From contig CM054062.1 of NCBI GenBank assembly GCA_028641055.1, positions 18,533,639 to 18,597,638 on the forward strand: DNA of 64,000 nt, in the 5' to 3' direction. Of this stretch, positions 48,064 through 60,400 are shown piece by piece. The translations under genes were made by a program, and so were the position numbers. How positions within the stretch are numbered: the first letter of the stretch is position 1; every line of letters starts with the position of its first letter. The DNA comes from Alopecurus myosuroides. Taxonomy: Eukaryota; Streptophyta; Magnoliopsida; Poales; Poaceae. Under the pieces are notes generated by a model. That model was not told the DNA's origin, searched no databases, and saw only the letters and a list, made by a program, of their open reading frames with translations.

Positions 48064-49454
48064 TCATGACCCACAAGTATAGGGGATCGCAACGGTCTTC
48101 GAGGGAAGTAAAACCCAAATTTATTGATTCGACACAAGGGGAGCTAAAGAATATTTGTGAGCCTTAACAAGTGAGTTGTCAACTCACCTGCACCTGAAAG
48201 TAATTTTGTTCGCAGTGGTTTATCAGTAGTAACATTTTTATAGTAGCAGCAGTAGTGAAATAATAGCAACAGTGGAATGAAAACAGCAGCAGTGGTATTT
48301 GAAGTAAACAGAGGGATTAAATACTATAGGCATAGGGATGGATGAACGGGCATTGCATGGATAAGATAGTTGAAATAATGATCAAGTCATGGGCATTGCA
48401 GATAAATATGATAAAGCATCCAAGCACTAAGGAACCATAGGCATGTGTTCCGTAAATAGTCGTACGTTCTTGAAATGAGAACTTGCACAACATCTTTTGT
48501 CCTACCAGCCCATTTTCAGCGGGGCCTCAAGGGATTTACTGGTAATTAAGGTGTTCCTTTCAATAGAACACTGGAGCAAAGAATTAACACTCCGTGAACA
48601 CATGTGATCCTCACTTCACAGCCATCCCCTCCGGTTGTCCCAATTTATGTCACTTCGGGGCCTTGGGTTCCGGACAATAATGTGTGTAAACAACTTGCAG
48701 GTATGATCAAGAAACAATAATTATCATCGTGATTCAATAACATGTTCAGATCTGAGATCATGGCACTCAGGCCCGAAGTGACAAGCATTAAGCATAACAA
48801 GTTGCAACAATGTCAATAGCACTAATAGAGGATACTAGGCACTATGCCCTAACAATCACGGCATTATTACATGAACGATCTCATCCAATCCCTACCATCC
48901 CCTTCAGCCTACAGCGGGGAATTACTCACACATGGATGGGGGAAACATGGATGGTCAATGGAGAGGCGTTGGTGATGACAATGGTGATGATCTCCTCCAC
49001 TTCCTGTCCCGGCAGAGCGCCAGAAAAGGAACTTCTGATCCCCGAATCGAGGTTCGGGACGGCGGCGGCGCTCTGTTGTGTTTCTGTGGAATATGACAAA
49101 CCCCCTCGGGTTTTAGGGTTGGAGGCTACTGGTAATCGAAAGGGGAGTCCGAGGGGGGCTCTGGGTGGCCCACACCCTATGCTTGCGCGGCCAAGGGGGC
49201 GCCAGGGGGTGTGGCCACCCTGTGGCTCTCCTCCTGGCCCCCTTCTGGCTCCCGGGGTCTTCTGGTGTGAAAACACCAATGGGGTCTTTTATAGGGAATT
49301 TCCTGAAAGTTGATTTTTCTGCACAAAAACAAGACACCAAGATAATTCTGCTGAAAACATCATTAGTCCGTGTTAGTTGTATTCAAAACACGCAAGTTTA
49401 CAGGAAAACAATAAGAAAAGTGTTCGGAAAAGGAGATATGTTTTCGACGTATCA
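48064..49454 (-). repeat. 5' LTR of the Athila-type element
   Basis: It pairs with 40000-41388. Its inner end reads TCATGACCC on the plus strand where the partner has TGATGACCC, so the terminal CA of this LTR is mutated to GA. Confidence 0.9.
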
Positions 49455-51199
49455 ACGGGGACCCAAATGATCAAGATGATGAAGTGATTCTGCTTCACAA
49501 TAATGAGGAGATTGAAGCTCGCCGTGCTAGAAGGATAAGAAGAGCTTTGAAACGTATTGATGCTTCCGACAACAAAGTGTTGGAAGATATTCAAACCAAA
49601 ATATATACAAGAAGGCAATTGGCAAATTTTAGTGAGCATCAAGCTCACATATCCATGGTGGAACCAAAGAAGGTGTTTGAAGTTCTTGACGAACCTGATT
49701 GGGTTGAAGCTATGCATGATGAGCTCAATAACTTTGGGCGCAATAAGGTTTGGAAGTTAGTTGAGAAGCCCAAAGATTACCACAAAAGTTATTGGCACTA
49801 AGTGGATATTCAAGAACAAGCAAGATGAGCATGGTATTGTCATAAGGAACAAGGAAATATTGGTGGCTCAAGGCTACACTCAAGTGGAAGGCATTGACTT
49901 TGACGAAACCTATGATCATGTGGCTCGTCTTGAGTCCATCTGTATCCTTCTTGCATATGCATCTTCGCATAATTTCAAGTTGCAACAAATGGATGTCAAA
50001 AGTGCTTTCTTGAATGGTCCACTAAAATAGGAGGTATATGTTAAGCAACCTCTGGGGTTCGAGAACCCCAACTTTCCTAACCATGTCTACAATCTCGATA
50101 AGGCGCTCTATGGACTTAAACAAGCACCACGTGCGTGGTATGAGCACCTTAGAGAGTTGTTGGAAGACCATGGTTTTGAAGTTGGGAAGATCGACCCCAC
50201 CCTTTTCACAAAGAGGGTAAAGAGAGAGCTTTTCATATGCCAACTCTATGTCGACGATATTATCTTTGGCTCAACTAACCAAGCTTTTAATAATGAGTTC
50301 TCAAATCTTATGACTGACAGGTTTGAGATGTCCATGATGGGAGAGCTTAAATTCTTCCTTGATTTGAGACCAAGCAATTGGCTCGTGGGACTTCCATTTC
50401 TCAAGCCAAGTACACCCAAGACATGCTCAAGAGGTTTAATTTCCAAGGTGCAAAAGAGAAGCCATCTCCTATGCAAGTCAAATGTCACCTCAAGCGCAAT
50501 CAGGATGGTAAAAATGTGAACCAAAAGTTGTATCGTTCTATGATTGGTTTTTTGCTTTACCTGTGTGCATCTAGGACCGATATTGTTTTGAGTGTAGGTG
50601 TGTGTGCAAGGTATCAAGCGGCTCATAAGGAAAGCCACTTTGTGGCGGTCCATAGGATCTTTCAATATTTGGTCCATACCTGAAGGTTTGGTTTGTGGTA
50701 CCCAAATGGGGCACAATTCTCTCTCAAGGGCTACACAGACTTGGATTGGGACAGTGATCAAGATGATAGGAAGTCTACTTCCGGGGCTTGCCAATTTCTT
50801 GGTAGGTCCTTGGTGAGTTGGTCTTCCAAGAAGAAAAATTGTATATATCTCTCCATCGCCGAAGCCGAGTATGTGGCGGCCGCTAGTGCTTGCACCCAAT
50901 TTCTATGGATGAGGCAAACCCTCAAATAATATGATGTTCACTTGGATAAGGTGACTATCATGTGTGACAATGAAAGTGCCATCAAGATCGCCTACAACCC
51001 CGTGCAACACACAAGGAAGAAGCATATTGATATTCGTCATCATTTCATCTGGGATCATGTGGCAAGTGGTGATATTGAGCTAGCATATGTCCCCACCAAG
51101 GATAATCTCGTGGACATCTTCACGAATCCACTTGATGATGCAAGATTCATGTTCTTGATGAACGAGCTAAATATCATCGATTCTAGGAGTTTGACTTGA
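49455..51199 (+). pseudogene. Copia reverse transcriptase and RNase H, broken
   Basis: The reverse transcriptase (RVT_2 type) starts after the gypsy junction. It shows EPDWVEAMHDELNNFGRNKV, TKWIFKNKQDEHG, QMDVKSAFLNG and [16 protein letters not shown], with the catalytic box YVDD intact at 50247-50258. RNase H follows with SIAEAEYVAAASACTQFLWM near 50850-50910, MCDNESAIKIAYNP near 50960 and KHIDIRHHFIWDHV near 51020. Stops lie near 50028 and 50926, with frameshifts near 49795, 50370 and 50690. Confidence 0.88.
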
Positions 51200-51386
51200 A
51201 GATCTTGCACACACCTCTATAGTTGATATATGTTTGGGTTTAGGTGTAGGCATGGACATATGGGCAGTGTTATCCTAACAGATTAGGTTCTCCCTCCCCC
51301 CATTATACCCAAAGCAAAAATTCATTGTTATCTCTCTTTTTCTAATATTGAATTGTGAGCTTGAATGTCGAGTATTGGCCATGCAC
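51200..51386 (+). other. Copia 3' untranslated stretch up to the gypsy insertion
   Basis: Noncoding DNA follows the pol stop. TGCAC (51382-51386) is the left target sequence of the next gypsy element; its partner is outside the window. Confidence 0.5.
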
Positions 51387-54300
51387 TGTAGCGCCCTACC
51401 TTTTAATAAAGGTAGAACACCTGTGTAACCTGCTATTCCCGGGATCACTGATAGCATACACATGACAAAATGAAATAATCATTGCAGTAGCATCATTCTA
51501 CATCGTTGATCCAATGGATATGAAACAAAAATAGACTTACAATTGCCATAGCCATCATGGACTAGCTCCAATAACAAGGATTCAAAGCAAGTACAACAGA
51601 AATAAATCATCAATGAGCCTTCTTCATCTTCATGCTCCACAGGCAGAACATGTTGGCGATAGACTCGAGATCCTAAATGAAATCATCACTCGTCTTCAGA
51701 TTCATCTGCATGTTGGAATATGATGCCCCCATGGGGGAGGAAGTCAGCACAAACAATGTACTAGCAAGTGACACTTGTATGTTGGCAGTTTTGAGGAATA
51801 AACTAGCTACATGATATTTGGCTGGTGGAGTGTGGGCTATTTGCATAAAGCCAGTTTTGTCCTATATTTGATAAATCATTGTAAATCTTTGGAAATCAAC
51901 ATGGGTAGACACACCATGTAGTTTGATAAAGGCACCATGGGTAGACACACCATGAAGTTCGATCAAGTCATCATGGGTAGAAACACCATGAAGTTTGATA
52001 AAGTCATCATGGGTAAAACACACCATGAAGTTTGATAAAGTCATCATGGGTAGACACACCATGAGTTTAAAAAGTTAGCACATATGGGTAGACACACCAT
52101 GTGCTCTAGGGAAAAGGTTTCTACCATGTTTTAATTCATTCATAAAAGATGAGGAGATCCTTCAGCACCAACTCTGTCTAGTTTGCTCAAATTTCCCATA
52201 ACCGGGGACGCGGCTAAGATCTTAGTTTTTAACTCTAAAGAGGTTGTGAACCTTCACCTTGAGACTCATCCTCCCCGAGGGAAGAATGAGACAATATCTT
52301 TGGGAAGAGGGATTCAACCATACCACCATGACTCGATGCTCCTAAAATTCAACCACCCCATGTCCTACAACCCCCACAACTTACTTAATCTTGGCAGAGC
52401 CCATATTACCTCAAGGGTGCACTGAAAGCTAACTATACATTGACGACCAAAAGATCTCTTTATTCCTAGGTGGCAATCCACAAGTGTACTATCAGGTGAC
52501 AACCACCACATACCATGACCCTAGGAGTGACCCATGTGACCACCACCATGGACATGGCCCTGAGTAGCCACTCAACATAAACCAAGCAATTACCAATCCA
52601 CCAGGTGTTTCATTGGGTTGTTAATTTTCAATTTTCAAAACACCACAACCCAACAAGTAACAACAATAGTTGTGATAGTATTCTAGTCTAGCAAAACTAG
52701 TACCTAGCAGGCTTTCAGGATGGCTACACACTACTGGGTATTCTGAGCATAGCATATACTTGGAAAATAATGAAATCACCTATGATGCATACTACTGAAA
52801 ACACTAATGCAATTGGAAAACAAAAGTGGGACATGTGTATCAGTTGCCTTGTGGGAGTTGCCATAGAGACACTCTCTCCACAAATGGAACGTTGCTCACC
52901 GTGCAATCTAAACAATATAAATAAATAACAATAAACAAGCAATTCACCAACATAAAAACAAATACAACAAAATATACAATACATAAGCATAACAAGTTAT
53001 TCAAATTGATTGGTGTTAACATGGACAGGTTTTTGACACATAATTCAATATGCAAAAAGAATTATGATGAGATGGTTATTGTTTGGTCTTTTATGGACAA
53101 GTTCAAGTTTATCACAACAATTCAATTTATGTAAAGGAACTATAGTGGTTTGAGTAAGGCTTGACACATAATTCAATTTACAAAAATAATTATGGTAAAT
53201 GGGTTTATGCCTAGCTACTAGGGTATGGGTTGGTCAGGGTTTTAGTTTTAAATATTCAAACACCAGTGGATTCATACTGTCAAGAGGTTTCCAAGAGTTC
53301 ACCTAAGGGTTATCACTTTTACTTCAATAAAATAAGTGAAAGAAAGTAGTAAGATATAGTACTTAATTCAATGTGCAAAAAGAACTAAGTGATTGGTCAT
53401 GGGGTTTTCCATTGGTGGTTAAGGGTTGTCAAGGAATATCACTTCACTCAATATACAATAGAAGTGGATGTGATATGGTTTAGGGTTTTAGAAAACAAAT
53501 CCATGATCAACATGATTCATTTCATGGCTTTGGTTACTAGGGTTGAAGCAATTCACAATATGGCTTGTAAATTTACAAAAGGTATTGGGCTATGGGTTTC
53601 TGGTCCAACAGCAACTTTCCATATGGTTAAACTAAAATTGGTGTTGGTTTTATCAAAAGATCACACCACAAATTTCCTAAAGAAGGGGTTTCATCTCACC
53701 ACATTTAATTTATAATGGCTGACTACTATAGACACTTTATAGGACAAAATTACATGGAATGAGTACTCTAGTCACAAATGGTTTTGGTACTGGTTTCTCT
53801 GGTCTAAGGTTACTAAATGGAATCATTTTCTAGAAGAAAACTAATTGAACTTATTTATCGAATTAAAACTATGTGCAAAATACTCAAATGGCTATTTCAA
53901 TTCAATCCTCCATTTTAATTGGTTCAATTATTAATTTGGGACAGAGGGTATGAAAGTACACATTCTATTAATTTGGGACTGATGCGGCGGCTGACTAGGC
54001 GCTTCCACGCGGCGACTTCCTATTGGAGGATACCCCTTCGGTTAATTGTTCTAATCCTGACCGTCCAAAACAAATCCTACGGTAGGGGGAGGAAGAGGAG
54101 CTTACCGGTGGGGGTTCTCGCAGGAATATGGCACCGCGGCGGCGCTGCACCTCGGGATTCACCGGCGGTAGCGCTCCGGTGATGCTCGAGCTTGGCGAAG
54201 AGCACAAGAAGGTGCGGGAGTGCACGGCGGGCTCAATGGCGATGACGGCAAGGGTTCGGGTCTCCTGGAACGGTGGTGCAATGCAACGGCATCCTCGGGG

Positions 54301-55418
54301 CGACGGCGAGCTCCGGGAATGCTCGGCGCCACGATCCCGCTGCACAAAAATTTTGCCCGAGGGCTTAGGGAGGTTCGCGCACGCACGTCGAGTCGCATGG
54401 GTGTAGTATCGGGCATAGGGACTCGCTCACCACGCCGTAATCAACGAGAGACAACGGCGGTTCAAAGAATCTCCGGTGAGCAATTTGCAGGGACTCCGGG
54501 CATCGTTGAGCGAGGGAGGAGAGGGGAATGAGAGAGGAGGAGCAGGGGAACGTATAGAGGGGCTCAAGGTGTTGGGGAACGCTCGAGAGAAGGAGATTGT
54601 GAGGTGGCCACTTCGGTCTTGGGTGCGGCAGCGGTTGGAGGTAGGAAACGATGACGTAACGGTGACGTCATGTGGGGCCTAGCAGTCAGCGAGAGAGCAA
54701 GGAAGAAAGGGAGGCAGGCTGAGTGTGTGCTGGCCTGTTGGGCTGTTGTGCCCTGTGTGATGCGCGCAGGTGGTAGATAGGCAGGTGAGCTTGGCCTAGT
54801 TGGGCTGGGCTGGCGGCGCCCTCTTTTTGTTCTTTTTTTTTGTTCTGTTTCTTTTTCTTTTTATTTCCTGTTCTCTAAATTGAAGCATATCTTTTAATTT
54901 ATAGATCCAATTTCCTCAAATTTGTTTCTATAGTTTTGTAAAAACTATATCTTTTCAAATATTTCTTTCCAAGGTCATTTCAACTTCTTTTCAAAACCAA
55001 ATTAATTTTTATAAACCCTTTATTGGTTATTACTTAATATAGTATTTGAAGGGCAGTATGAAAACATTTTATTTACATTGAATGTTTTTGGAGACATCTA
55101 GAAAATGTTAGAGATAGTAATTCTCTGGTTTTTTAATATCATAAACATTTTCATAGTTATAAATGGGTTGAAACATGTTTGTAAATAGGTTTAATAAAAA
55201 AATATTTTCTCTTTATAATGAAAACTAGATTTGGAATAGGTTTAAGGTTTTAAGGAAGAAAGTTTCTTTGGGTTCTTAATTCCAATTTCTTTGAGATGTG
55301 CATTGTTTTCTTTTGTTTCTTGCACATCATTTTGGTTTTTGGTGACTTGTTTAACATGAAAACAAAAGTTTCAAATTTTTGTGATTTTTTAGTTTCTCTA
55401 GAAATCAGGGATGTTACA
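51387..55418 (-). repeat. 3' LTR (4032 bp) of the long-LTR gypsy element
   Basis: On the minus strand it begins TGTAACATCCCTG at 55418 and ends GGGCGCTACA at 51387. It has the same layout as the other long LTRs: AT-rich start, GC-rich core (about 54000-54830), then an AT-rich remainder. A perfect TGACGTCA lies at 54663-54670. Confidence 0.85.
51896..52110. repeat. ~36-bp tandem repeat, about six units, inside the LTR
   Basis: Units read approximately CATGGGTAGACACACCATGAAG followed by a TTTGATAAAGTCAT-like spacer. The four middle copies are very similar and the outer two are degenerate. Confidence 0.9.
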
Positions 55419-55854
55419 GACTACCACCCTTAAAAGAAATCGCGTCCCGAGATTTGGTAAGGCTAGAAAGAAATATAGGTTTGGGTACCTGGGTTTACAC
55501 AAGTTGGGTGGGCTACCACCCTTAAAAGAAATTTTTGTGGGTAGTCTAAAAACTCTTGTCTAACTAGTTACTGGGTTTACAATATCCTCAGCTGGAGTCA
55601 TACTTCATCATCCATAATATTCTTGTATATCATACCTCAACTCCCTGTTGGTATTTTGGATCTTAATCCAAGTATACAACCTTTTGGGTCTTATGGGTGT
55701 ATAAATACTCCAAATAGTATGTGTCTATTCACATGACTTGGAGTGTTTCTTTATTCAAGATGGCTTGAGTAGAACTTTCCTTAGCAATAGAGCTCCAGAT
55801 TAACATAAGTCTGTTGAGTTACATTTGACACTAAGGGGTCACTCTTTGGGTCAA
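55419..55854 (-). other. Polypurine tract region with a duplicated copy
   Basis: CTACCACCCTTAAAAGAAAT (plus strand) occurs at 55421-55440 next to the LTR and again at 55513-55532. On the minus strand this is the purine-rich ATTTCTTTTAAGGGTGGTAG that primes second-strand synthesis. No coding is seen. Confidence 0.75.
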
Positions 55855-56464
55855 TTAGAAGTCCTTGGTTAGTCTAACCTTCTCCCCAGCTTCCTGGATG
55901 ATGTCAGGACCAAAGAAATTTCTTCCTCCTAGACCACTCCACAGCAAGGTGTGGTGCATTTTCTTCTCGTACAGAGCTTCAAATGGTGCCATCTCATTAC
56001 TAGCTTGATAACTGTTGTTGTAGGAAAATTTTCTGCATATGGTAAGTTGCCATCCCAACTAGATCCATAGTCTAAAGTACACACTCTCAGCATATCTTAA
56101 AAAATCGGATTCACTCATCTCAGTCTGGCCATCTGTCTGAGGATGAAATGATGAGCTGAACTCCAGTCTCGTTCCTAAGGATTCATTTAGTTGCTTCCAG
56201 AAGTGAAGTAAACTAGGTACCTCTATCAGACACAATACTCTTTGGAGCACCATGAAGTCATACAATCTTCTTCATGTATATATCAACCAACTTAGCACTG
56301 GTGCAAGTGGTTTTTACTGGCACAAAGTGTGTTATCTTTGTCATACGACTAACCACTTCCCAATTAGAACCATACCTTGATTTGGCTCGAGGTAATCCAA
56401 TAATAAAGTCCATACCAATTTGTTCACATTTCCTTGGTGATCTTTCATCATGTTGTTGTATCAC
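55855..56464 (-). pseudogene. Gypsy integrase fragments
   Basis: Three minus-strand frames follow in order: 56464-56258 (CEQIGMDFIIGLPRAKSRYG; VVSRMTKITHFVPVKTT), 56265-56059 (LGTRLEFSSSFHPQTDGQTE) and 56058-55855 (YQASNEMAPFEALYEKK). These are the core and C-terminal part of a Ty3/gypsy integrase. Frameshifts separate the three, and the upstream zinc-binding domain is not recognisable. Confidence 0.88.
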
Positions 56465-57403
56465 TTGAATGAAAACACCATGCTGTTTATAACGAAACTC
56501 TCATGGTGGGCAATATCTTCAATTGCATGATTCCTTCAAGATTGGCTTTGCCTTCACCAAAATTTAGTATGTTTCAGCAACACTTGCCTAACATAGGGAT
56601 ATTATTACATCTTACCCTTCTATGGTTTAGGTTTAACATCGATGTCACTCGACTGAGGCTCAAGGCAAACATAGTTCCTTCAACCCAACATAGTAAGAGT
56701 GAATAACATGCGTAGTAGGAATTGTGATCAGTCCATCCTGCACACATATCATTTTCCACATGTAGATTGATGAACTACGTGATCTAACACTCGGTCATCC
56801 TCACTTGTCTGACAGAAAGTTTCCCACCTGTAAGACAAACATGAACTAAACTATCGTTTCTCCAACTAGTGGGGCTGCGAAACTCTTTGCACCTCCAGTT
56901 GAATAGGTTCATCTTCTTCATGCGTCCTTCTCATAGTGTAGGTAGCTTTCTATGATGTCTTAGTTTTTGTGACTCTGACTCCACATTTCTATTATTCCTT
57001 GTTAATGAACTTTCTACTCCTTAAGATAGAGGTGGCTTGATCATGGGTGTGATTGTTCCTTCACATAGAAGAACAAAATCCTGAGATCTTTGGTATTCCT
57101 TAACTGGATGGTTGTCTCAAAAGGTGCTCTTGGGTGCCAAGTCAGTTGTTGCAATCCAATATAGAAACTCACTAAGGTTGGTAAAGTGGTATGGTGTTGG
57201 GTTTGGTTTGGTTTAGCATGGATGAGTAGAGATTTAGAAAGAGACTAAAGAAGGTTCCTACCCAAACATAGCAAAGCATGGCAATTCATCGGACAAACCA
57301 CATCTAACAACACATAACAAACATTCATCACTCCAATCATCCAGGTTTAACAAACAACCTAGTATTGTCATAACACACACACACACACACACAATTTGTA
57401 TGA
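56465..57403 (-). other. Degraded interior of the gypsy element
   Basis: No protein motif could be recognised upstream of the integrase. An (AC)n microsatellite lies at 57373-57393, next to the solo LTR insertion site. Confidence 0.4.
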
Positions 57404-57408
57404 TCAAT

Positions 57409-60400
57409 TGTAACACCCGGGGGATTTTTCCCCTAATAAATTTTTGTTGTTTGTTTTTCCTTTTGTGCATCTCATAACATCATGCATCATCATGCATTTA
57501 AGACTTGCACACTCTTTAAAAATTCATCAAATCATATTTTCTAAAATTTGTTTAATTGATTAATCAATTTTTATTAGAACCGAAACACTTTCTGGAAAAA
57601 ATAAAACAAAAAAAATGTTTTGCGGGCCAGCCGAGCCAAGCCAGGCCGAACTAGGCCCAGCAAGGCCAAGCCAGCCCCACCCAAACCGAAACCCTAATTT
57701 TCCCACCGGCCTTCCCCTTGGCAGTTTTCCAGCCACCCCCCCCTCCAATTTTCTTTCGCGATCGGGTCCTCCCACCCCTCTAGCACCACGCACGGGAGAG
57801 AGAGAGCAGCGCTCGACCCCCCTTCCCCTTTGCTCCCTTTTCTCGCTCCCGAGCATGGAGGCGCCGATCCCCTCGTCCATCTCGTCACCGACTCCGCCGC
57901 CTCCCTCCTGGCTCCCTCCCTCCACCGCATGCCCCCCTCGCCTCCCTTCCTCGCTCGCCACGGCCAGGAGGCCATGCTCCGCCGCCATCCCCTCTATCTC
58001 GGCCAGGCCGCCGCCATCCGCCCTCCTCTTCCGTCGTCGAGCTCGCCTCCGACGCCCCGCATCGAGAACGATGCCGTCGCCGGTCCTTCGTCCCGCCATG
58101 GTCGTCCCCAGCCTCCTCCTTCCTTCGCCTCGACGTGCTGGTACCGTCCAGCGACCGAGCGCCCCAGTGACGCCCTCTGCACCGTCTTCTCCGGCGAGAC
58201 CGCCTTCTGGGCGCTCGTCTCTTACCATGGACGGCCGTCTGACCTCGTATCTCCTCTGGCACCGCCCTCTACCTCGCCCTGGGGCTCTTCCGTCGCCCCA
58301 CGCTCGAGCTCTGCCCCAATGGTCCCCGCTCCGACCATTCCCTCGACCCAGCAGCACCGGCGCTGTCTCCTGCTGCCGTCGTACGTCATCTCCGTGCCAG
58401 CAGCTCGTCTTCCACGGCCCCTACTCGCTCCGTCCATGACGCCCGCATGGTGTTTGATAGAATTCATGAAAGCGGCATGTTGCCTTGCGGGCACCTAGTC
58501 ATGTCGTGCTTTGTTTAGTGCGGTCGAAGCCTTCGTCCCCGTGTGTTCATGACCGTGGCACCGCCAAGATCCACACCGACCCAAGTACTCCATCGCCAAT
58601 GCACGAACCACTGACAAGATCTTCTCCCGTGAATGAGTAACACGACTGTGCCAAGACCTACCCCAACTAGTACCTCATCGCCAAGAACTTCTCCGACAAA
58701 CGGTACCATGAACGTCTACCCCGTCACCGCTCTCCGTATTCGTCTTGTGTTGGCCGCCGTTGTGCGTGTCGTGAACCTTGACTATCGGAATTGTCAAGTC
58801 CTCCACCGACCACGAAGCCAATGATGTTACGGTTCGACCACGACTACTTCCACTACGAAACAAGTACGACTACTTCCTCGACTACATGAGAACGAACGTC
58901 TACTTCCTCCACGCACCAACGACACCGGCGTTATCCGAATACCCTCCTTCCAACGTGCGAACCCAAACCCCAATCCTAACCTCTATATGCGTATTTTCTA
59001 AATACCAACTTTTTTATAAATGTCATCGCATTCATGTGTTGCATTGCATCTTGTGGGTGCGGGTAATAGTAATATCATCTAATAATTAAATATGGAATGA
59101 GTTGGGATAATTAAATATTGTTCCGATTCCATTTAAAATTGCATAGCTCATCTTTATGTTATCTCGCCATGTTAGCTCAACGCTTAATATTGATGGGTAG
59201 ATAAATAACTCGAACCTCCTAAATTAGATGTTGGGCTTCCGGCTCAATTTAAATTGATTTAATTGCATAAATCATAACTAATTCATTTTAACTCCAAATT
59301 TGAAAAGTAAAATATGTTTTCCAATCAAAATTCTCTAAACTTTGCAAATATCAACTTTGTTTCCTGTTTTTCCTAATTAAAATTGGAGTAATAATTCAAT
59401 ACTTTACTTACACCTTTTAAATTGCAAAATTCATAACTTGGGAAATTCAAATCCAATTCCAACATGTAAAATATGGTTTCCATGCAAAATTGAACAAGCT
59501 TTCCAAATATAAACTTTGTTTCCTGTTTTGAATAATTAAAATTGGTTAAATAATTTAAATCTTGTTTAATTCATTTAAAATTGCTAAATTAATAACTTGG
59601 TCAAACTAAATTCCTTTTGAACATGTAAAATATGTTTTCCATCCCATTTTTCATGAACTTTGCAAATATCAACTTTGTTTTCTGTTTTGAATAATTTAAA
59701 TTGCTGAAAACAACTATTTCTTAATTAATGCATTAAAATTGTCAATTTAATAACTTGCTCATCTAGAATCCAAATTCAACAAATGAAATATGTATTCCAT
59801 CTAAAATTTTGTGTTCTTTCCAAATATAAATTTTGTTATCTGTTTTGAACATTTAAAATTGGTGAAAACAACAGATGTTTGTTTAAATCATTTAAAATGC
59901 CAAAGTTCATAACTTAATAAATAAAATTCCAAACTTGGTAAACAACATATCAAACTGAAGCTATTGTTATTTTCTTATTGTTTTCATCATCCATGCATCA
60001 TTCTAATCAACTTTCACATGATGGTTATTTGTAGATCATTTAATTCAACATTAATTCATGGCCTTTTCCATATGCAATCCAAATTGCATATGGGCCCATT
60101 TAAATATGTTTACCATGCCAACTAGTTTACCTTTGATGCATCCTTAAACTTGTCATGCATCCATATCTTGCTCATGCTGGATCTTTTGCCGTGGTAGTAA
60201 TTTTTGCATCCGGTGTTTGTTCTAGTTCGTTGCTTCTTCGCGGATAGGACGTTGAGATGATGTGAGCATTGACAAGTTCTGCGGATGTACCTCTACTTGC
60301 TAGATTCCAGGAAAGTATACTCACTTGCTGCCTATGGCTGCCTTTCATCACTTGTTACCGATTCTTCCCGTTGCCTTTATTCTAGCCTTATGATTTGATG

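Larger units (their letters stand above)
40000..49454 (-). mobile_element. Athila-lineage gypsy element lacking pol, nested in the copia element
   Basis: Two LTRs (48064-49454 is 5', 40000-41388 is 3' on the minus strand) flank gag and protease. ACGGG is duplicated at 39995-39999 and 49455-49459. Removing the element rejoins the copia frame. Between protease (ends 45308) and the last ORF (starts 44228) no reverse transcriptase, RNase H or integrase is found, so movement would need enzymes from elsewhere. The LTRs differ at many sites by eye (several percent), which suggests an old insertion. It resembles the Sabrina/Fatima/WHAM group of Triticeae. Confidence 0.92.
34338..51386 (+). mobile_element. 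Copia element of Sirevirus type, interrupted by two gypsy insertions
   Basis: Order on the plus strand: 5' LTR (34338-35693), tRNA-Met primer site, gag, protease, integrase, [gypsy insertion 40000-49454], reverse transcriptase, RNase H, 3' untranslated region. A second gypsy element enters at 51387, so the copia 3' LTR lies beyond the window. Long gag with a coiled coil, Met primer site and palindrome-rich LTR suggest the Maximus/SIRE lineage. Stops and frameshifts in gag and pol make this copy defective. Confidence 0.88.

Noticed and set aside
54128..54682. Several overlapping frames near 54.1-54.7 kb
   Set aside because: They fall in the GC core of the 3' LTR of the long-LTR gypsy element, with no conserved motifs.
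57615..58439. 274-codon frame as a host gene
   Set aside because: Lies wholly inside a solo LTR with target duplications; composition is Pro/Ser/Ala-rich and an antisense frame of similar length overlaps it.
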